Shown: positions 33,201 to 41,441 of the stretch, one piece after another
How the letters are laid out: every line of letters starts with the position of its first letter
Numbering within the stretch: the first letter of the stretch is position 1
Assembly (NCBI RefSeq): GCF_030852425.1
Contig: NZ_NSDM01000001.1
Location: forward strand, 744,001-808,000
Length of the DNA: 64,000 nt
Source of the DNA: Saccharothrix longispora
Lineage (GTDB): Bacteria; Actinomycetota; Actinomycetes; Mycobacteriales; Pseudonocardiaceae
Reading direction: 5' to 3'
Made by a program: the position numbers and the translations under genes
Notes under the pieces: model-generated
Database searches by the model: none
Told to the model about the DNA's origin: nothing
Seen by the model: only the letters and a program-made list of their open reading frames with translations

Positions 33201-34439
33201 TCACCGCTCCCGCGTCAGCCTCAGTTCGTGCACCCCGCGCATGACGAACTCGGCCCGCTGCCGGGGCGGGGCGGCCAGGGCGATGCCGGGCAGCTTGCGG
33301 GTCAGGGAGGACACGGCCGCCTGCACCTCGATGCGGGCCAGCGGTGCGCCCAGGCAGTAGTGGATGCCCATGCCGAAGCCCAGGTGGGGGTTCGGGGTGC
33401 GGCCGACGTCGAGGACGTCCGGGTTCGCGAAGACGAGCGGGTCGCGCGCCGCCGCGCCGAGCAGCGCGGCGATCTTCCGCCCCGGTTCGACCACGTGACC
33501 CGCGATCGTGACCGGCTCGGTCGCCGTGCGCTCGAACAGTTGGAGCGGCGAGTCGTAGCGGATCAGCTCCTCGACCGCGGTGGGCAGGAGGGCGGGGTCG
33601 TCGAGGAGCCGCTGCCACTCGGACGGGTGGTCCACCAGCGCCCGCACGCCGTTGCCGATGACGTTGACCGTCGCCTCGTGGCCCGCCATCAGCAGCAGCA
33701 CGGCGGTCGCCACCAGCTCGTCCACGGTGAGCTTCGCGCCGTCGGTGTCGGTCACCGCCACCAGGTCCGACACCAGGTCGTCGCCCGGGTTCGCCCGGCG
33801 GTGCGCCACCAGGTCGCGCAGGTACGCCACGAACTCGCCCGCCGCCCGCTCGGCCGCGTCCCGCTTGTCCTCGGCCAGGCCGTACTCGTACATCTTCACG
33901 ATGGCGTTCGACCACGGCTGGAGCAGCGGCCGGTCGTCGGTCGGCACGCCCAGCAGCTCGGCGATCACCTCGACCGGCAGGGGGGAGGCGACGTGGGCCA
34001 GCAGGTCGGCCGAGCCCGCGGAGTCGACCTCCGCCACGAGCCCGTCCACGAGGCGGTCGGCCAGGTCCGCGATCCACGGGCGCAACCGCTCGACGTGACC
34101 GCGGCCGAACGCGGCGGCCACCAGCCTGCGCAGCCTGGTGTGCGTGGGCGGCTCGTTCTCCAGCAGCGAGTTGCGGTGCAGCAGGTTGAACGAGCCGAAC
34201 CGCTCCAGCGGCGTCGCGTCCGTCCAGATCCGCCCGAGCGCCCGGTGCCGCAGCACCGCCGACGACGCCGCGTGCGACACCGCCACGGCGATGCCCATGT
34301 CCTCGTGCCAGTGCACGTCCCCCTGCTCGCGGAGGGCGGCGAACACCGGGTACGGGTCCGCGATGAAGGCGGGGTCGCGCTGGTCGAACGTCACGGTCAC
34401 GGTCACGGACGGTAGGTCTTGAGCTGTGCTCGCGTCCAT
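33201..34439 (-). CDS. Cytochrome P450
   Basis: Soluble bacterial class I P450 monooxygenase, 412 residues. Heme ligand Cys362 lies in FGMGIHYCLGAPLAR. The I-helix oxygen-binding motif is MAGHEATVN and the K-helix motif is EELIRY (ExxR). The family resembles CYP107/CYP105-type enzymes of secondary metabolism or xenobiotic oxidation, but substrate cannot be inferred. No ferredoxin gene is adjacent. ATG 34439 is used; ATG 34457 is in frame. It is divergent from the GDPD gene at 34532. Confidence 0.92.
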   Translation of the reverse strand: MDASTAQDLPSVTVTVTFDQRDPAFIADPYPVFAALREQGDVHWHEDMGIAVAVSHAASSAVLRHRALGRIWTDATPLERFGSFNLLHRNSLLENEPPTHTRLRRLVAAAFGRGHVERLRPWIADLADRLVDGLVAEVDSAGSADLLAHVASPLPVEVIAELLGVPTDDRPLLQPWSNAIVKMYEYGLAEDKRDAAERAAGEFVAYLRDLVAHRRANPGDDLVSDLVAVTDTDGAKLTVDELVATAVLLLMAGHEATVNVIGNGVRALVDHPSEWQRLLDDPALLPTAVEELIRYDSPLQLFERTATEPVTIAGHVVEPGRKIAALLGAAARDPLVFANPDVLDVGRTPNPHLGFGMGIHYCLGAPLARIEVQAAVSSLTRKLPGIALAAPPRQRAEFVMRGVHELRLTRER

Positions 34440-34531
34440 CCGAGTGTGGTTGTCCACTCAAACATTGAGCGAGCTGTGACATGACGTAGTCGAGTTGACC
34501 CGCTCGGTGCTCCACCTGGAGCATTCACCCC

Positions 34532-35239
34532 GTGCCGCCCGAGATCGTCGCCCACCGCGGGGCGTCCACCCGCCGCCCGGAGCACACGCTCGCCGCCTAC
34601 GACCTCGCCCTCCGGCAGGGCGCGGACGGGCTGGAGTGCGACGTGCGGTTGACGAAGGACGGTCACCTCGTCTGCGTCCACGACCGGGTCATCGACCGGA
34701 CGAGTGACGGGCACGGCAAGGTGAGCGACCTGACGCTCGCCGAGCTCCAGCGGCACGACTTCGGCGCCTGGCACGGCGGCGAGCCCGCCCCGGTGCTCAC
34801 CCTGGAGGCGCTGATCGGCCTCGCCCAGGACCACGGCACGCGGCTGTTCGTCGAGACGAAGCACCCCGTGCGGTACGGGGCGCAGGTCGAGCGGACGTTG
34901 GCCGCCGTGCTGAACCGGCACGCGGTCGAGGCGGTCGTGATGTCGTTCTCCGTCTTCGCCGTGCACCGGATCAAGAAGCTCAAGCCGGACGTGCCGACCG
35001 TGCTGCTCTACGACCGGCTGTGGCCGCGCACGCTGCCCCGCTTCGTCGACTACGCCGGTCCCGGCGTTCACCTGCTCAGGCGTCACCCGGATCGGGGGCA
35101 GGGTGTCTACACGTGGACCGTCAACGAGCCGGCCGACATAGCGTTGTGCCGGGACCGCGGCGTCCGGTTCCTCGCGACCGACAACCCGGAGGAAACGCGC
35201 GAGCACCTTGCGGCTAACTTGACGCCCGACCAGCCCTGA
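34532..35239 (+). CDS. Cytoplasmic glycerophosphodiester phosphodiesterase
   Basis: 235 residues, a complete GDPD domain without signal peptide. Marks are EIVAHRGASTRRPEHTLAAY, GLECDVRLTKDGHLVCVHD and LFVETKHP, with YTWTVNEP near the end. The start GTG 34532 gives the usual short N-terminus before HRG. It is followed after 16 bases by the SEC-C/DUF5926 gene, so the two may be co-transcribed. Confidence 0.92.
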   Translation: MPPEIVAHRGASTRRPEHTLAAYDLALRQGADGLECDVRLTKDGHLVCVHDRVIDRTSDGHGKVSDLTLAELQRHDFGAWHGGEPAPVLTLEALIGLAQDHGTRLFVETKHPVRYGAQVERTLAAVLNRHAVEAVVMSFSVFAVHRIKKLKPDVPTVLLYDRLWPRTLPRFVDYAGPGVHLLRRHPDRGQGVYTWTVNEPADIALCRDRGVRFLATDNPEETREHLAANLTPDQP

Positions 35240-35255
35240 GACCCTGGAGGCGGCG

Positions 35256-36215
35256 GTGGCGAAGCGGACGGCCGTGAAGGACGCCGTGAAGGACAAGCCG
35301 GCGGGCGGCGTGAACCCGCGCCAGCCGTGCCCGTGCGGCTCCGGCAAGCGCTACAAGGCGTGCCACGGTGCGGCGGGTGGCGCGGCGGACGTGATCGTCT
35401 CGCGCCCCTTCGAGGGCCTGGCCGCCGAGGCCGAGCTGATCGCGCTCCGCGAGTTCGTGCCCTCGGCGACGGTGACGCTGCCGCTCAAGGACGGTTCGGC
35501 GCGCGAGATCACCCTGGCCACCGTGCTGCCGATGGCCGCCGCGGGCCTGGTCCGCGCGGACGGCACCGCGTTCGTCGGCCTCCAGGTGCAGACCCGCTCC
35601 GGCGACCTGAGCCGCGACCTGGCCCGCGCCGTGCGGTGGGCGCTGAACGCGGAGACCGGCGACGCGCTGCCCGTGGTCGGCCCCGACAACGGCGACGACC
35701 CCGGCCGGTTGCAGGACCTGCTCGACACCGGGGCCACGCTGAGCCCCGACCTGCACGCCGACTTCGCGTGGTGGCTGCCGCCGGACAACGAGCCCACCGG
35801 CGACGTCGCCCTGTCCCTGGAGCGCGCGAACGCCGCGATCCTGCCCACCGAGCGCGTCGACGCCCCCGGCGTCGAGGCCGCCTACTGGGTCGACGCGGGC
35901 GACAAGGCGCACCTGCGCTGGGTGCGGCCCGAGCCGGAGGAGACGCTGCTGGCGGCGCTGGCCCGGCTGTCCGTGCGCGGTGAGCTGGACCTCGGCGAGG
36001 GCTCCCGGTACGCGGGCTCGTTCCGCGCGCACGGCCTGCTCGTCCCCGTGTGGGACCTCGACCGCGAGCTGCACTCCAGCGAGTGGGCGCCGGGCGCGGA
36101 AGCCCTGGGCAAGCGCGTCGACGAGGCCCTGGCCGGCCTCGACGCCGAACCGCTCACCGAGGCGGAGCGCCGGGCGCGCGACGGCCTGCGCGGTCGGCAG
36201 ATCACCCTGCGCTGA
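35256..36215 (+). CDS. SEC-C motif protein, DUF5926 family
   Basis: 319 residues. Near the N-terminus (about residues 24-38) is a complete SEC-C zinc motif, PCPCGSGKRYKACHG, of the type found at the end of SecA. The remainder matches actinobacterial DUF5926 proteins (from memory), whose function is unknown; a link to protein export or metal binding is only suggested by the motif. GTG 35256 is preceded by CTGGAGGCGG. A cluster of DnaA-box-like 9-mers follows its stop. Confidence 0.85.
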   Translation: MAKRTAVKDAVKDKPAGGVNPRQPCPCGSGKRYKACHGAAGGAADVIVSRPFEGLAAEAELIALREFVPSATVTLPLKDGSAREITLATVLPMAAAGLVRADGTAFVGLQVQTRSGDLSRDLARAVRWALNAETGDALPVVGPDNGDDPGRLQDLLDTGATLSPDLHADFAWWLPPDNEPTGDVALSLERANAAILPTERVDAPGVEAAYWVDAGDKAHLRWVRPEPEETLLAALARLSVRGELDLGEGSRYAGSFRAHGLLVPVWDLDRELHSSEWAPGAEALGKRVDEALAGLDAEPLTEAERRARDGLRGRQITLR

Positions 36216-36216
36216 C

Positions 36217-36284
36217 CTGTCCACAGGTATCCCCACACCTGTCCACAGGTCCTGTGGACAACTCCCGTGGACGGGTGTGGACGA
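36217..36284. promoter_or_regulatory. Cluster of four DnaA-box-like 9-mers
   Basis: Four sites fit the actinomycete DnaA-box form YYRTCCACA: 36217-36225 and 36239-36247 on the plus strand (CTGTCCACA), 36253-36261 on the minus strand (TTGTCCACA) and 36276-36284 on the minus strand (TCGTCCACA). Sites two and three can also pair as an 8-bp hairpin with a 5-base loop, so part of this could be a terminator. Confidence 0.5.
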
Positions 36285-36296
36285 CGAGGAGTCCGC

Positions 36297-36623
36297 GTGA
36301 TCCTCCGGATCAGCTCCAGGGACGACTGGGCCCGCGCCCGCGAGGAGGGCGCGGTCCCGCTCGACCCCGACGGGTTCGTGCACTGCTCCGACTGGGGCAC
36401 CGTGCACCTGCCCGCGAACCGGCTGTACCCCGCCCGGCACGACCTCGTGCTGCTGGTGGTCGACCCCGAGGGGTTGCCGGTGCTGTGGGAACCGGGGGAG
36501 ACCGGCGAGGACGGCCCGTGGTTCCCGCACGTCTACGGGCCGGTCCCGGCGGACCACGTGGTCGCCGTGCACGAGTTCGCGCCCGACGCGGACGGGCGCT
36601 TCCGGCCCCTGCCCGTGTCGTGA
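36297..36623 (+). CDS. DUF952 family protein
   Basis: 108 residues, soluble. It has the DUF952 pattern: an early LRISSRDDWARAREEG, then DGFVHCSDWGTVHLPANRLY, and WFPHVYGPVPADHVVAVHEF near the end. The family is found in bacteria and eukaryotes and its function is not known. GTG 36297 is chosen because ACGAGGAGTCCGC precedes it. The DnaA-box-like cluster lies immediately upstream. Confidence 0.88.
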   Translation: MILRISSRDDWARAREEGAVPLDPDGFVHCSDWGTVHLPANRLYPARHDLVLLVVDPEGLPVLWEPGETGEDGPWFPHVYGPVPADHVVAVHEFAPDADGRFRPLPVS

Positions 36624-36737
36624 GCCCCACCCCGCCCCACCCGGGACCCCGCCGGTCCTGATCCGGCCCGGTCCCGGGGCAACCGATCCGCCCCCTCGTG
36701 CGTGGTCTTCACGTCGAGGAGGAGGAGAGGTGGCGGG

Positions 36738-37253
36738 GTGGTCGCGGCGACAGCGGACGAGCGCGTGGCCGCGGGGTCGGTCGCCGACTTCGCCGAGTTC
36801 GCGCGGGCCGCGCTGCCCGGCCTGCTGCGCTACGGCCACGCGTTGACGGGCAACCCGCACGACGCGGCCGACCTCGTGCAGGCGGTGCTGGAGAAGGTCG
36901 GCGCCCGCTGGGCCTCCCTGCTGCGCAAGGACCCCGACCCGCTGGCCTACGCGCGGCGGGCCATGGCGAACACCCACATCAGCCGGTGGCGGCGGCGCAG
37001 GCGCGAGAACCTCGTCGCCGACCTGCCCGACTCGCCCGCCCACGCGGCCGCGGACCGGCTGGAGCACGAACCGCTGTGGCGGGCGCTGCGCGAGCTGCCG
37101 CCGCGCCAGCGCGCCGTCGTGGTGCTGCGCTTCTACGAGGGCCTGTCGGAGGCGGAGATCGCCCACACCCTGGGCATCGCGCGCGGCACGGTCAAGAGCC
37201 AGAACAGCAAGGCGATGGCCGCGCTGCGCGCACGAGCGGAGGAGTGGTCGTGA
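36738..37253 (+). CDS. SigE-family ECF sigma factor
   Basis: 171 residues. Region 2 (about 15-85) includes ALTGNPHDAADLVQAVLEKV and YARRAMANTHISRWRRRRR; region 4 (about 105-160) includes LPPRQRAVVVLRFYEGLSEA and LGIARGTVKSQNSKAM. This matches the actinobacterial SigE-family group, which usually has a downstream membrane partner. GTG 36738 has GGAGGAGAGG upstream. It overlaps the next gene by GTGA, consistent with a sigma/anti-sigma operon. Confidence 0.9.
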   Translation: MVAATADERVAAGSVADFAEFARAALPGLLRYGHALTGNPHDAADLVQAVLEKVGARWASLLRKDPDPLAYARRAMANTHISRWRRRRRENLVADLPDSPAHAAADRLEHEPLWRALRELPPRQRAVVVLRFYEGLSEAEIAHTLGIARGTVKSQNSKAMAALRARAEEWS

Positions 37254-37864
37254 ACCTGGAGGACGACCTGCGGGCGCTGCTGGCCGACGAGCGGCTCGAC
37301 GTGCCGGTGCGGGAGGGCGCGGAGGGCGCGCTGGTGGCACGGGCGGCCAGGCGTCGGCGCAGGCGGGCGGTGGGCGCGGTGGCCGCGTCGACCGCGGTGG
37401 TCCTCGCGGTGGGTGGTCTGGCCACCGGCCTGCGCGTCGGCGGCTCGGAACCCGCGGCGCCCCCCGCCCCGCACGTCGTCACGGTCACCGTGGACCCGCC
37501 GCCCGGGTACGGCCCGCTGCGCCTGGGCGCGGGGGAGCGGGCCGTGCGGGACAGCGGCCTGCTCGGCGCTCCCGTCGACCTGCCCGGCGGCTGCCGCCGC
37601 TACCCCGCCCACGACGGCGGCGCGGTCGTCGCCTCGCCCGACGGCGTCGTGGTCGGGGTGCGACTGCCGCAGCCGGGCACCACCGCCGCCGGGATCGGGG
37701 CGGGGTCGACGACGGCCGAGCTGGCCGCCGCGTACCCGGGCGCCACCGGCCTCGTCGTCGCCATGCCGGGCCGGCCGCCGTGGCGCTACTCGTTCACCGC
37801 CGAGGCGGGGCTGATCACCGCCGTGGAACTGGAGATGGAGGACTCACCGTGCGACAACCGATGA
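37250..37864 (+). CDS. Single-pass membrane protein, putative anti-sigma partner
   Basis: 204 residues. A short cytoplasmic N-terminus (LEDDLRALLADERLDVPV) and a basic stretch lead to one membrane helix (AVGAVAASTAVVLAVGGLA, about residues 43-62). The outer domain begins GYGPLRLGAGERAVRDSGLLG and contains two cysteines. No zinc-finger motif is present. Position behind the sigma factor suggests regulation of it (inference). The outer domain is related to that of the next gene product. Confidence 0.75.
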   Translation: MNLEDDLRALLADERLDVPVREGAEGALVARAARRRRRRAVGAVAASTAVVLAVGGLATGLRVGGSEPAAPPAPHVVTVTVDPPPGYGPLRLGAGERAVRDSGLLGAPVDLPGGCRRYPAHDGGAVVASPDGVVVGVRLPQPGTTAAGIGAGSTTAELAAAYPGATGLVVAMPGRPPWRYSFTAEAGLITAVELEMEDSPCDNR

Positions 37865-38478
37865 CCCTGCGACCGATGACCCTGCGACGGACGACGACCC
37901 TGGCCGCGCTGCTCGTGACCGCGATCGCGTGCGCGCCCGGGACGTCGACGTCCGCGTCGGCGTCCGCGCCGACGTCCGGGACCGACGCGGCGCCGGCCGC
38001 CACGACGACCGGGAGCGCGACCGGGATCGCGACGGGCGTCACCGCCGCGAGCACCGTCACCGAGACGGTCGTGGCCGGGGCGCCGACCGTGCTCGACCAC
38101 GGAGGCCTGGGGCCGATCCGGCTGGGCGACACGTTCGCCGAGGTCGAGGCGACCGGTCTCATCGGCGGGCGGAGCAGCCCCGCCACCCGACCGTGCGCCT
38201 ACCACGACTTCGTGCTGCCGCTGCGCGGCTCGGTGGTGTTCGACCAGTCCCGGACGGCCGTGTCGATCATCATCACCCGCGGACCGGGCACCCCGGAGGG
38301 GCTGCGCAACGGGGACGAGCCCGCCAGGGTGCCGGAGCTGTACCCGTCGGCCGTGGCGAACGAGTACGGCCACAAGGTCGCGCTCGACACGGGCAACGAG
38401 TACTCCGCCTACTCGATCGACGGCACGGTCATCACCAGCCTGGGCCTGAGCCGCATCGGGCAGACCTGCCACGAGTGA
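37861..38478 (+). CDS. Secreted/lipoprotein candidate related to its upstream neighbour
   Basis: 205 residues. A hydrophobic N-terminal segment ends in LLVTAIACAPG, a possible (non-ideal) lipobox with the Cys as lipidation site. A Ser/Thr/Ala-rich linker follows, then a domain starting GLGPIRLGDTFAEVEATGLIGG that parallels GYGPLRLGAGERAVRDSGLLG of the 37250-37864 protein. ATG 37861 overlaps the previous stop by ATGA, so the three genes form one operon. Likely an envelope signal sensor or accessory protein; no family recognised. Confidence 0.72.
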   Translation: MTLRPMTLRRTTTLAALLVTAIACAPGTSTSASASAPTSGTDAAPAATTTGSATGIATGVTAASTVTETVVAGAPTVLDHGGLGPIRLGDTFAEVEATGLIGGRSSPATRPCAYHDFVLPLRGSVVFDQSRTAVSIIITRGPGTPEGLRNGDEPARVPELYPSAVANEYGHKVALDTGNEYSAYSIDGTVITSLGLSRIGQTCHE

Positions 38479-38482
38479 CGCG

Positions 38483-39043
38483 TCAGAGCGCCCCGCCGGC
38501 CGCGCGCGGGGCGCTCGCGTCGGCGCCGTCGCCCACGTTCTCGCGGGTCAGGAACGCCTCCACGTGGAACAGGTTGCCGTCGGCGCGGTCGACCACGGTC
38601 AGCAGCGTGCTCATCGCCGCGACCTCCTCCACCTGCTCCTTGAGGAACCACTGGAGGAACTGCTCGCCGATGTAGTCGCCCTCGTCGCGGGCGGTCTTGG
38701 CGAGCGTCACGATCTGCTCGGTGACGGTCCTCTCCTGGGCCAGCGCGAGCACGACGGGCTCGCGGGCCGAGGCGAAGTCGTTGCGGACCTCGTCGACGCC
38801 GGGAATGGTCACCGGCAGTCCGTTGTCCATCAGGTGCCGCACGATCATCATCGCGTGGTTGCGCTCTTCCAGGGCCTGCTTGTAGAAGTGCGACGCGAGG
38901 CGCGGCAGGTCGTTGCCGTCGTACCACACCGCGATGGCCAGGTACTGCTGCGATGCGGTCAGCTCGTTGCGGACCTGCTCGCGCAGCAGGTCGTGGAACT
39001 TGGTCCCGGTCGTCGACGAAATCTTCTTCAGGTTGATGGCCAT
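38483..39043 (-). CDS. Ferritin
   Basis: Iron-storage ferritin, non-heme BfrB type, 186 residues. Ferroxidase residues are visible: Glu27 and Tyr34 in RNELTASQQYLAIAVW, Glu60 and His63 in ALEERNHAMM, Glu104 in LAQERTVTEQ, and Gln137/Glu140 in FLKEQVEEVAAM. ATG 39043 gives the standard MAINLKK start; upstream codons are non-family. A -10-like GATAAT (minus strand, 39062-39067) and a palindrome just before the ATG suggest a very short leader with no Shine-Dalgarno sequence. It converges on the lipoprotein gene. Confidence 0.93.
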   Translation of the reverse strand: MAINLKKISSTTGTKFHDLLREQVRNELTASQQYLAIAVWYDGNDLPRLASHFYKQALEERNHAMMIVRHLMDNGLPVTIPGVDEVRNDFASAREPVVLALAQERTVTEQIVTLAKTARDEGDYIGEQFLQWFLKEQVEEVAAMSTLLTVVDRADGNLFHVEAFLTRENVGDGADASAPRAAGGAL

Positions 39044-39046
39044 GAC

Positions 39047-39061
39047 CCGAGAATATCTCGG
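39047..39061 (-). promoter_or_regulatory. 15-bp palindrome at the ferritin start
   Basis: CCGAGAATATCTCGG is a perfect 6-3-6 inverted repeat ending four bases before the ATG and directly downstream of the -10-like element. It does not resemble an IdeR box. It could be a repressor operator at the transcription start or an RNA hairpin controlling translation. Confidence 0.5.
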
Positions 39062-39102
39062 ATTATCTTCCCGCGCATTGAAGGCAAGGCTCTGCACAAT
39101 GA

Positions 39103-39140
39103 GGAAAGGGTTGCCGAAGAAAGCTTAGGCAACCCTTTCC
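39103..39140 (-). terminator. Hairpin terminator after arginine deiminase
   Basis: A perfect 13-bp inverted repeat (39103-39115 with 39128-39140) with a 12-base loop lies 8 bases past the arcA stop on the minus strand. Confidence 0.75.
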
Positions 39141-39148
39141 GGAGAATG

Positions 39149-40396
39149 TCACACGAGTGGCGCGCGGTCGATCGGGCACGACATGCAGCGCGGTCCGCCG
39201 CGCCCGGAACCCAGTTCGGAGCCGCTGATCCGGAGCACCTCGACGCCCGCGTCCTCCAGGCGCGCGTTGGTCTCCACGTTGCGCTCGTAGGCCACCACGA
39301 GGCCGGGGCCGACGGCGAGCGTGTTGTTGCCGTCGTCCCACTGCTCGCGCTCGGCCGTCACCGGGTCCAGGCCGGTGTCGATGACCCGCAGCCGGTCGAT
39401 GCCCATCGCCTCGGCCGCCGCGTCCAGGAACGGCCGCCGGTCCTCCACCACGACGCCGCCGTCGCCGTCGGACCGCACGGGGAAGGCGAACAGGCTGTCC
39501 CGCACCGCCGGGTACATCACCACGGCGTCGCGGTCGACCATCGTGCACACCGTGTCCAGGTGCATGGTCGCCCGCTCCTGCGTGATGGGCACCGCCAGCA
39601 CGGTGTGCGCGAGGCCGTCGGCCAGCGCGGACCGGGCGAACGACTCGGCGCCCGCGGGCGTGGTGCGCTCGCCCACGCCGATGGCCAGCACGCCCGGCGC
39701 GAGCAGCAGCACGTCACCGCCCTCGACCGGCGCGGAGTGCGCGCCGTACGCGCGGCCGGTCTTCCGGAACCTCGGGTGGTAGGCGTAGATCAGGTCGGTG
39801 AGCGCGGTCTCCCGGTCGCGCGCGGGCAGCGCCAGCGACGTGATCGCGACCCGGTCGCCCACCCACACCGACGAGTCGCGGGTGAACAGCAGGTTCGGCA
39901 GCGGGTCGACCGCGAAGTCGATCGGGTGGTGCATCTTGCGCACCAGCGACGCGCCCTCGGCGGCCGGCAGCTCCTCGAACGTCATGCCGGTCATCAGGGC
40001 GGTGGCCAGCTGCTCGGGGGTGATCGACGTCAGGTGCGAGCGCAGCGCGTCGGCCAGGTCGATGCCCAGCCGCCGCTCGTTGACCGCGCTGTGGATGCCC
40101 GCGATCCGCGCCCGGTCGTCGTGCAGGGCGTCGACCAGCAGGTCCGCCAGCAGCAGCACCTCGGCGCCGCGCCCGCGCAGTACCTCGGCGAACGCGTCGT
40201 GCTCCTCCTGCGCGCGGTCGACCCACGGCACGCCGTCGAACAGCAGCTGGTCGTTGTTGCGCGGGGTGAGCCGCTTCAGCTCCGCGCCGGGGCGGTGCAG
40301 CAGCACCGTGCGCAGGGGGCCCACCTCGCTGTCGACGCGGGGCGCGGGGAACGGTCGGCTGTCGGCGGCCTCGGTCCGGGCGATGTGCGCAGTCAC
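39149..40396 (-). CDS. arcA: Arginine deiminase
   Basis: Converts arginine to citrulline and ammonia, the first step of the arginine deiminase pathway. 415 residues, normal length. Landmarks are the substrate-binding [10 protein letters not shown], the [10 protein letters not shown] segment with catalytic His, and the C-terminal [11 protein letters not shown] with catalytic Cys404. GTG 40396 gives a typical N-terminus. No arcB or arcC is next to it, so it stands alone here. A terminator follows it and a 10-bp palindrome lies upstream (40491-40500). Confidence 0.93.
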   Translation of the reverse strand: MTAHIARTEAADSRPFPAPRVDSEVGPLRTVLLHRPGAELKRLTPRNNDQLLFDGVPWVDRAQEEHDAFAEVLRGRGAEVLLLADLLVDALHDDRARIAGIHSAVNERRLGIDLADALRSHLTSITPEQLATALMTGMTFEELPAAEGASLVRKMHHPIDFAVDPLPNLLFTRDSSVWVGDRVAITSLALPARDRETALTDLIYAYHPRFRKTGRAYGAHSAPVEGGDVLLLAPGVLAIGVGERTTPAGAESFARSALADGLAHTVLAVPITQERATMHLDTVCTMVDRDAVVMYPAVRDSLFAFPVRSDGDGGVVVEDRRPFLDAAAEAMGIDRLRVIDTGLDPVTAEREQWDDGNNTLAVGPGLVVAYERNVETNARLEDAGVEVLRISGSELGSGRGGPRCMSCPIDRAPLV

Positions 40397-40719
40397 GCGT
40401 TCGAGGGTAACCCGGTACCGGTGCGATCAGCAGCTCGGAGCGGCCCGTCGCGGCAAAGTCGATCGCATGCGGACGTGAACGCGGCGTTTCGTTGCGCAAC
40501 TTGCAGGCTCAACCGTTGATTTGTTGCGCGCCGGTGTGCACCCGCCGGTCGGTGGCGCAGGTCGGCGCGCCTTCACACCAAAGCGTGAACCAGCGGCTCA
40601 GCGCTTAACGCATCGCGGCGTCGTGCCGAGAACCGGTTGTCAGACCCGGTCGTCCGCGGCGGCCGGACCGCACGTGGTGGGCGGCGGCCCGCGCCGGCCG
40701 CCGCCCACCCGTGCCGGTG
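40397..40719. other. Intergenic region with arcA promoter area and a terminator
   Basis: No gene is supportable. It contains a perfect palindrome GTTGCGCAAC at 40491-40500, with GTTGCGCG again about 20 bases on, and the GOLPH3-gene terminator at 40676-40709. The palindrome is about 95 bases before the arcA start and could be an operator. Confidence 0.5.
40676..40709 (-). terminator. Hairpin terminator after the GOLPH3-like gene
   Basis: A perfect 14-bp inverted repeat (40676-40689 with 40696-40709) with a 6-base loop lies 11 bases past the stop. Confidence 0.8.
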
Positions 40720-41376
40720 CTAGCTGCTCGCCGCGGGCACGACGAGCGCGACCGTGATCGCGGCCTGCACCTCCTCGATCGCCTTCCGCACCGCCGTCGC
40801 CGCCCACTCGCCCTCGGAGATCGCCTTCAAGCGCCGCTTCACGTCACCGCGCGGCAGGGCGGCGAAGACCCTCCGGTCCTGGCCCACCGCCTTGACCAGC
40901 GCGCACAGCGCGGCCGTGCGCGGGTCGACCGGCCCGTCCCCGGCCACGGCGGCGTGCATCCTGGCCCGCGCGTCCGCCTCGGCGTCCGGCTCGCGGCCGT
41001 CCGGCGCGGGGAAGCGGGTGCGCGGGAAGACCAGCAGCACGCGCCCCTCCTCGCGCCGCAGCACACCGCGCTCCACCAGCCCGTCGAGCACCCGGTCGGT
41101 GAGCCCCTTGCCCAGCTTGTCCACCCAGTGGCCGGGCTTGCGCGGCTTGTCGTCGGCGATGCGCGCCAGCGCCCCGTCCAGCAGCGGGTGCCCGGTCGGC
41201 GCGGGGTCCACGACGGCGACCTTCCGGTCGACCACGTCGACGCGCCCGGCCAGCGCCAGTTCGACCAGCAGCGCGCCGGCCAGGCCGTAGCCCAGCGCGG
41301 GCTGCCCGAGCCTGCGCGTGCCGTCCTCGTCGTCGTGCACGAGCAGCGCCAGTTCATCCGCAAGTGTCACGTCCAT
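40720..41376 (-). CDS. GOLPH3/VPS74-like (GPP34) family protein
   Basis: 218-residue soluble protein of the GPP34 family. Marks are LADELALLVHDDEDGT at the start, LGYGLAGALLVELALAGRV, and LTDRVLDGLVERGVLRREEG. Eukaryotic GOLPH3 binds phosphatidylinositol-4-phosphate and Golgi enzymes; the many actinobacterial copies are of unknown role, possibly membrane-surface or developmental. A terminator follows its stop. The CPBP gene lies upstream on the same strand after 65 bases. Confidence 0.88.
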   Translation of the reverse strand: MDVTLADELALLVHDDEDGTRRLGQPALGYGLAGALLVELALAGRVDVVDRKVAVVDPAPTGHPLLDGALARIADDKPRKPGHWVDKLGKGLTDRVLDGLVERGVLRREEGRVLLVFPRTRFPAPDGREPDAEADARARMHAAVAGDGPVDPRTAALCALVKAVGQDRRVFAALPRGDVKRRLKAISEGEWAATAVRKAIEEVQAAITVALVVPAASS

Positions 41377-41441
41377 GTCACAACCCTAGGGTCGGCGGAC
41401 GAAGCGGACACCCGGACGGCGTGGCGGCCCCGACCCCGCCG

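Noticed and set aside
36239..36260. The hairpin between DnaA-box-like sites as the sole explanation of the repeats
   Set aside because: The outer two boxes are not part of the hairpin and still fit the DnaA form, so the hairpin alone does not explain the cluster; kept as an alternative only.
39120..39140. IdeR box upstream of the ferritin gene (TTAGGCAACCC)
   Set aside because: Only the first half resembles the consensus, and the sequence is one arm of the arcA terminator hairpin.
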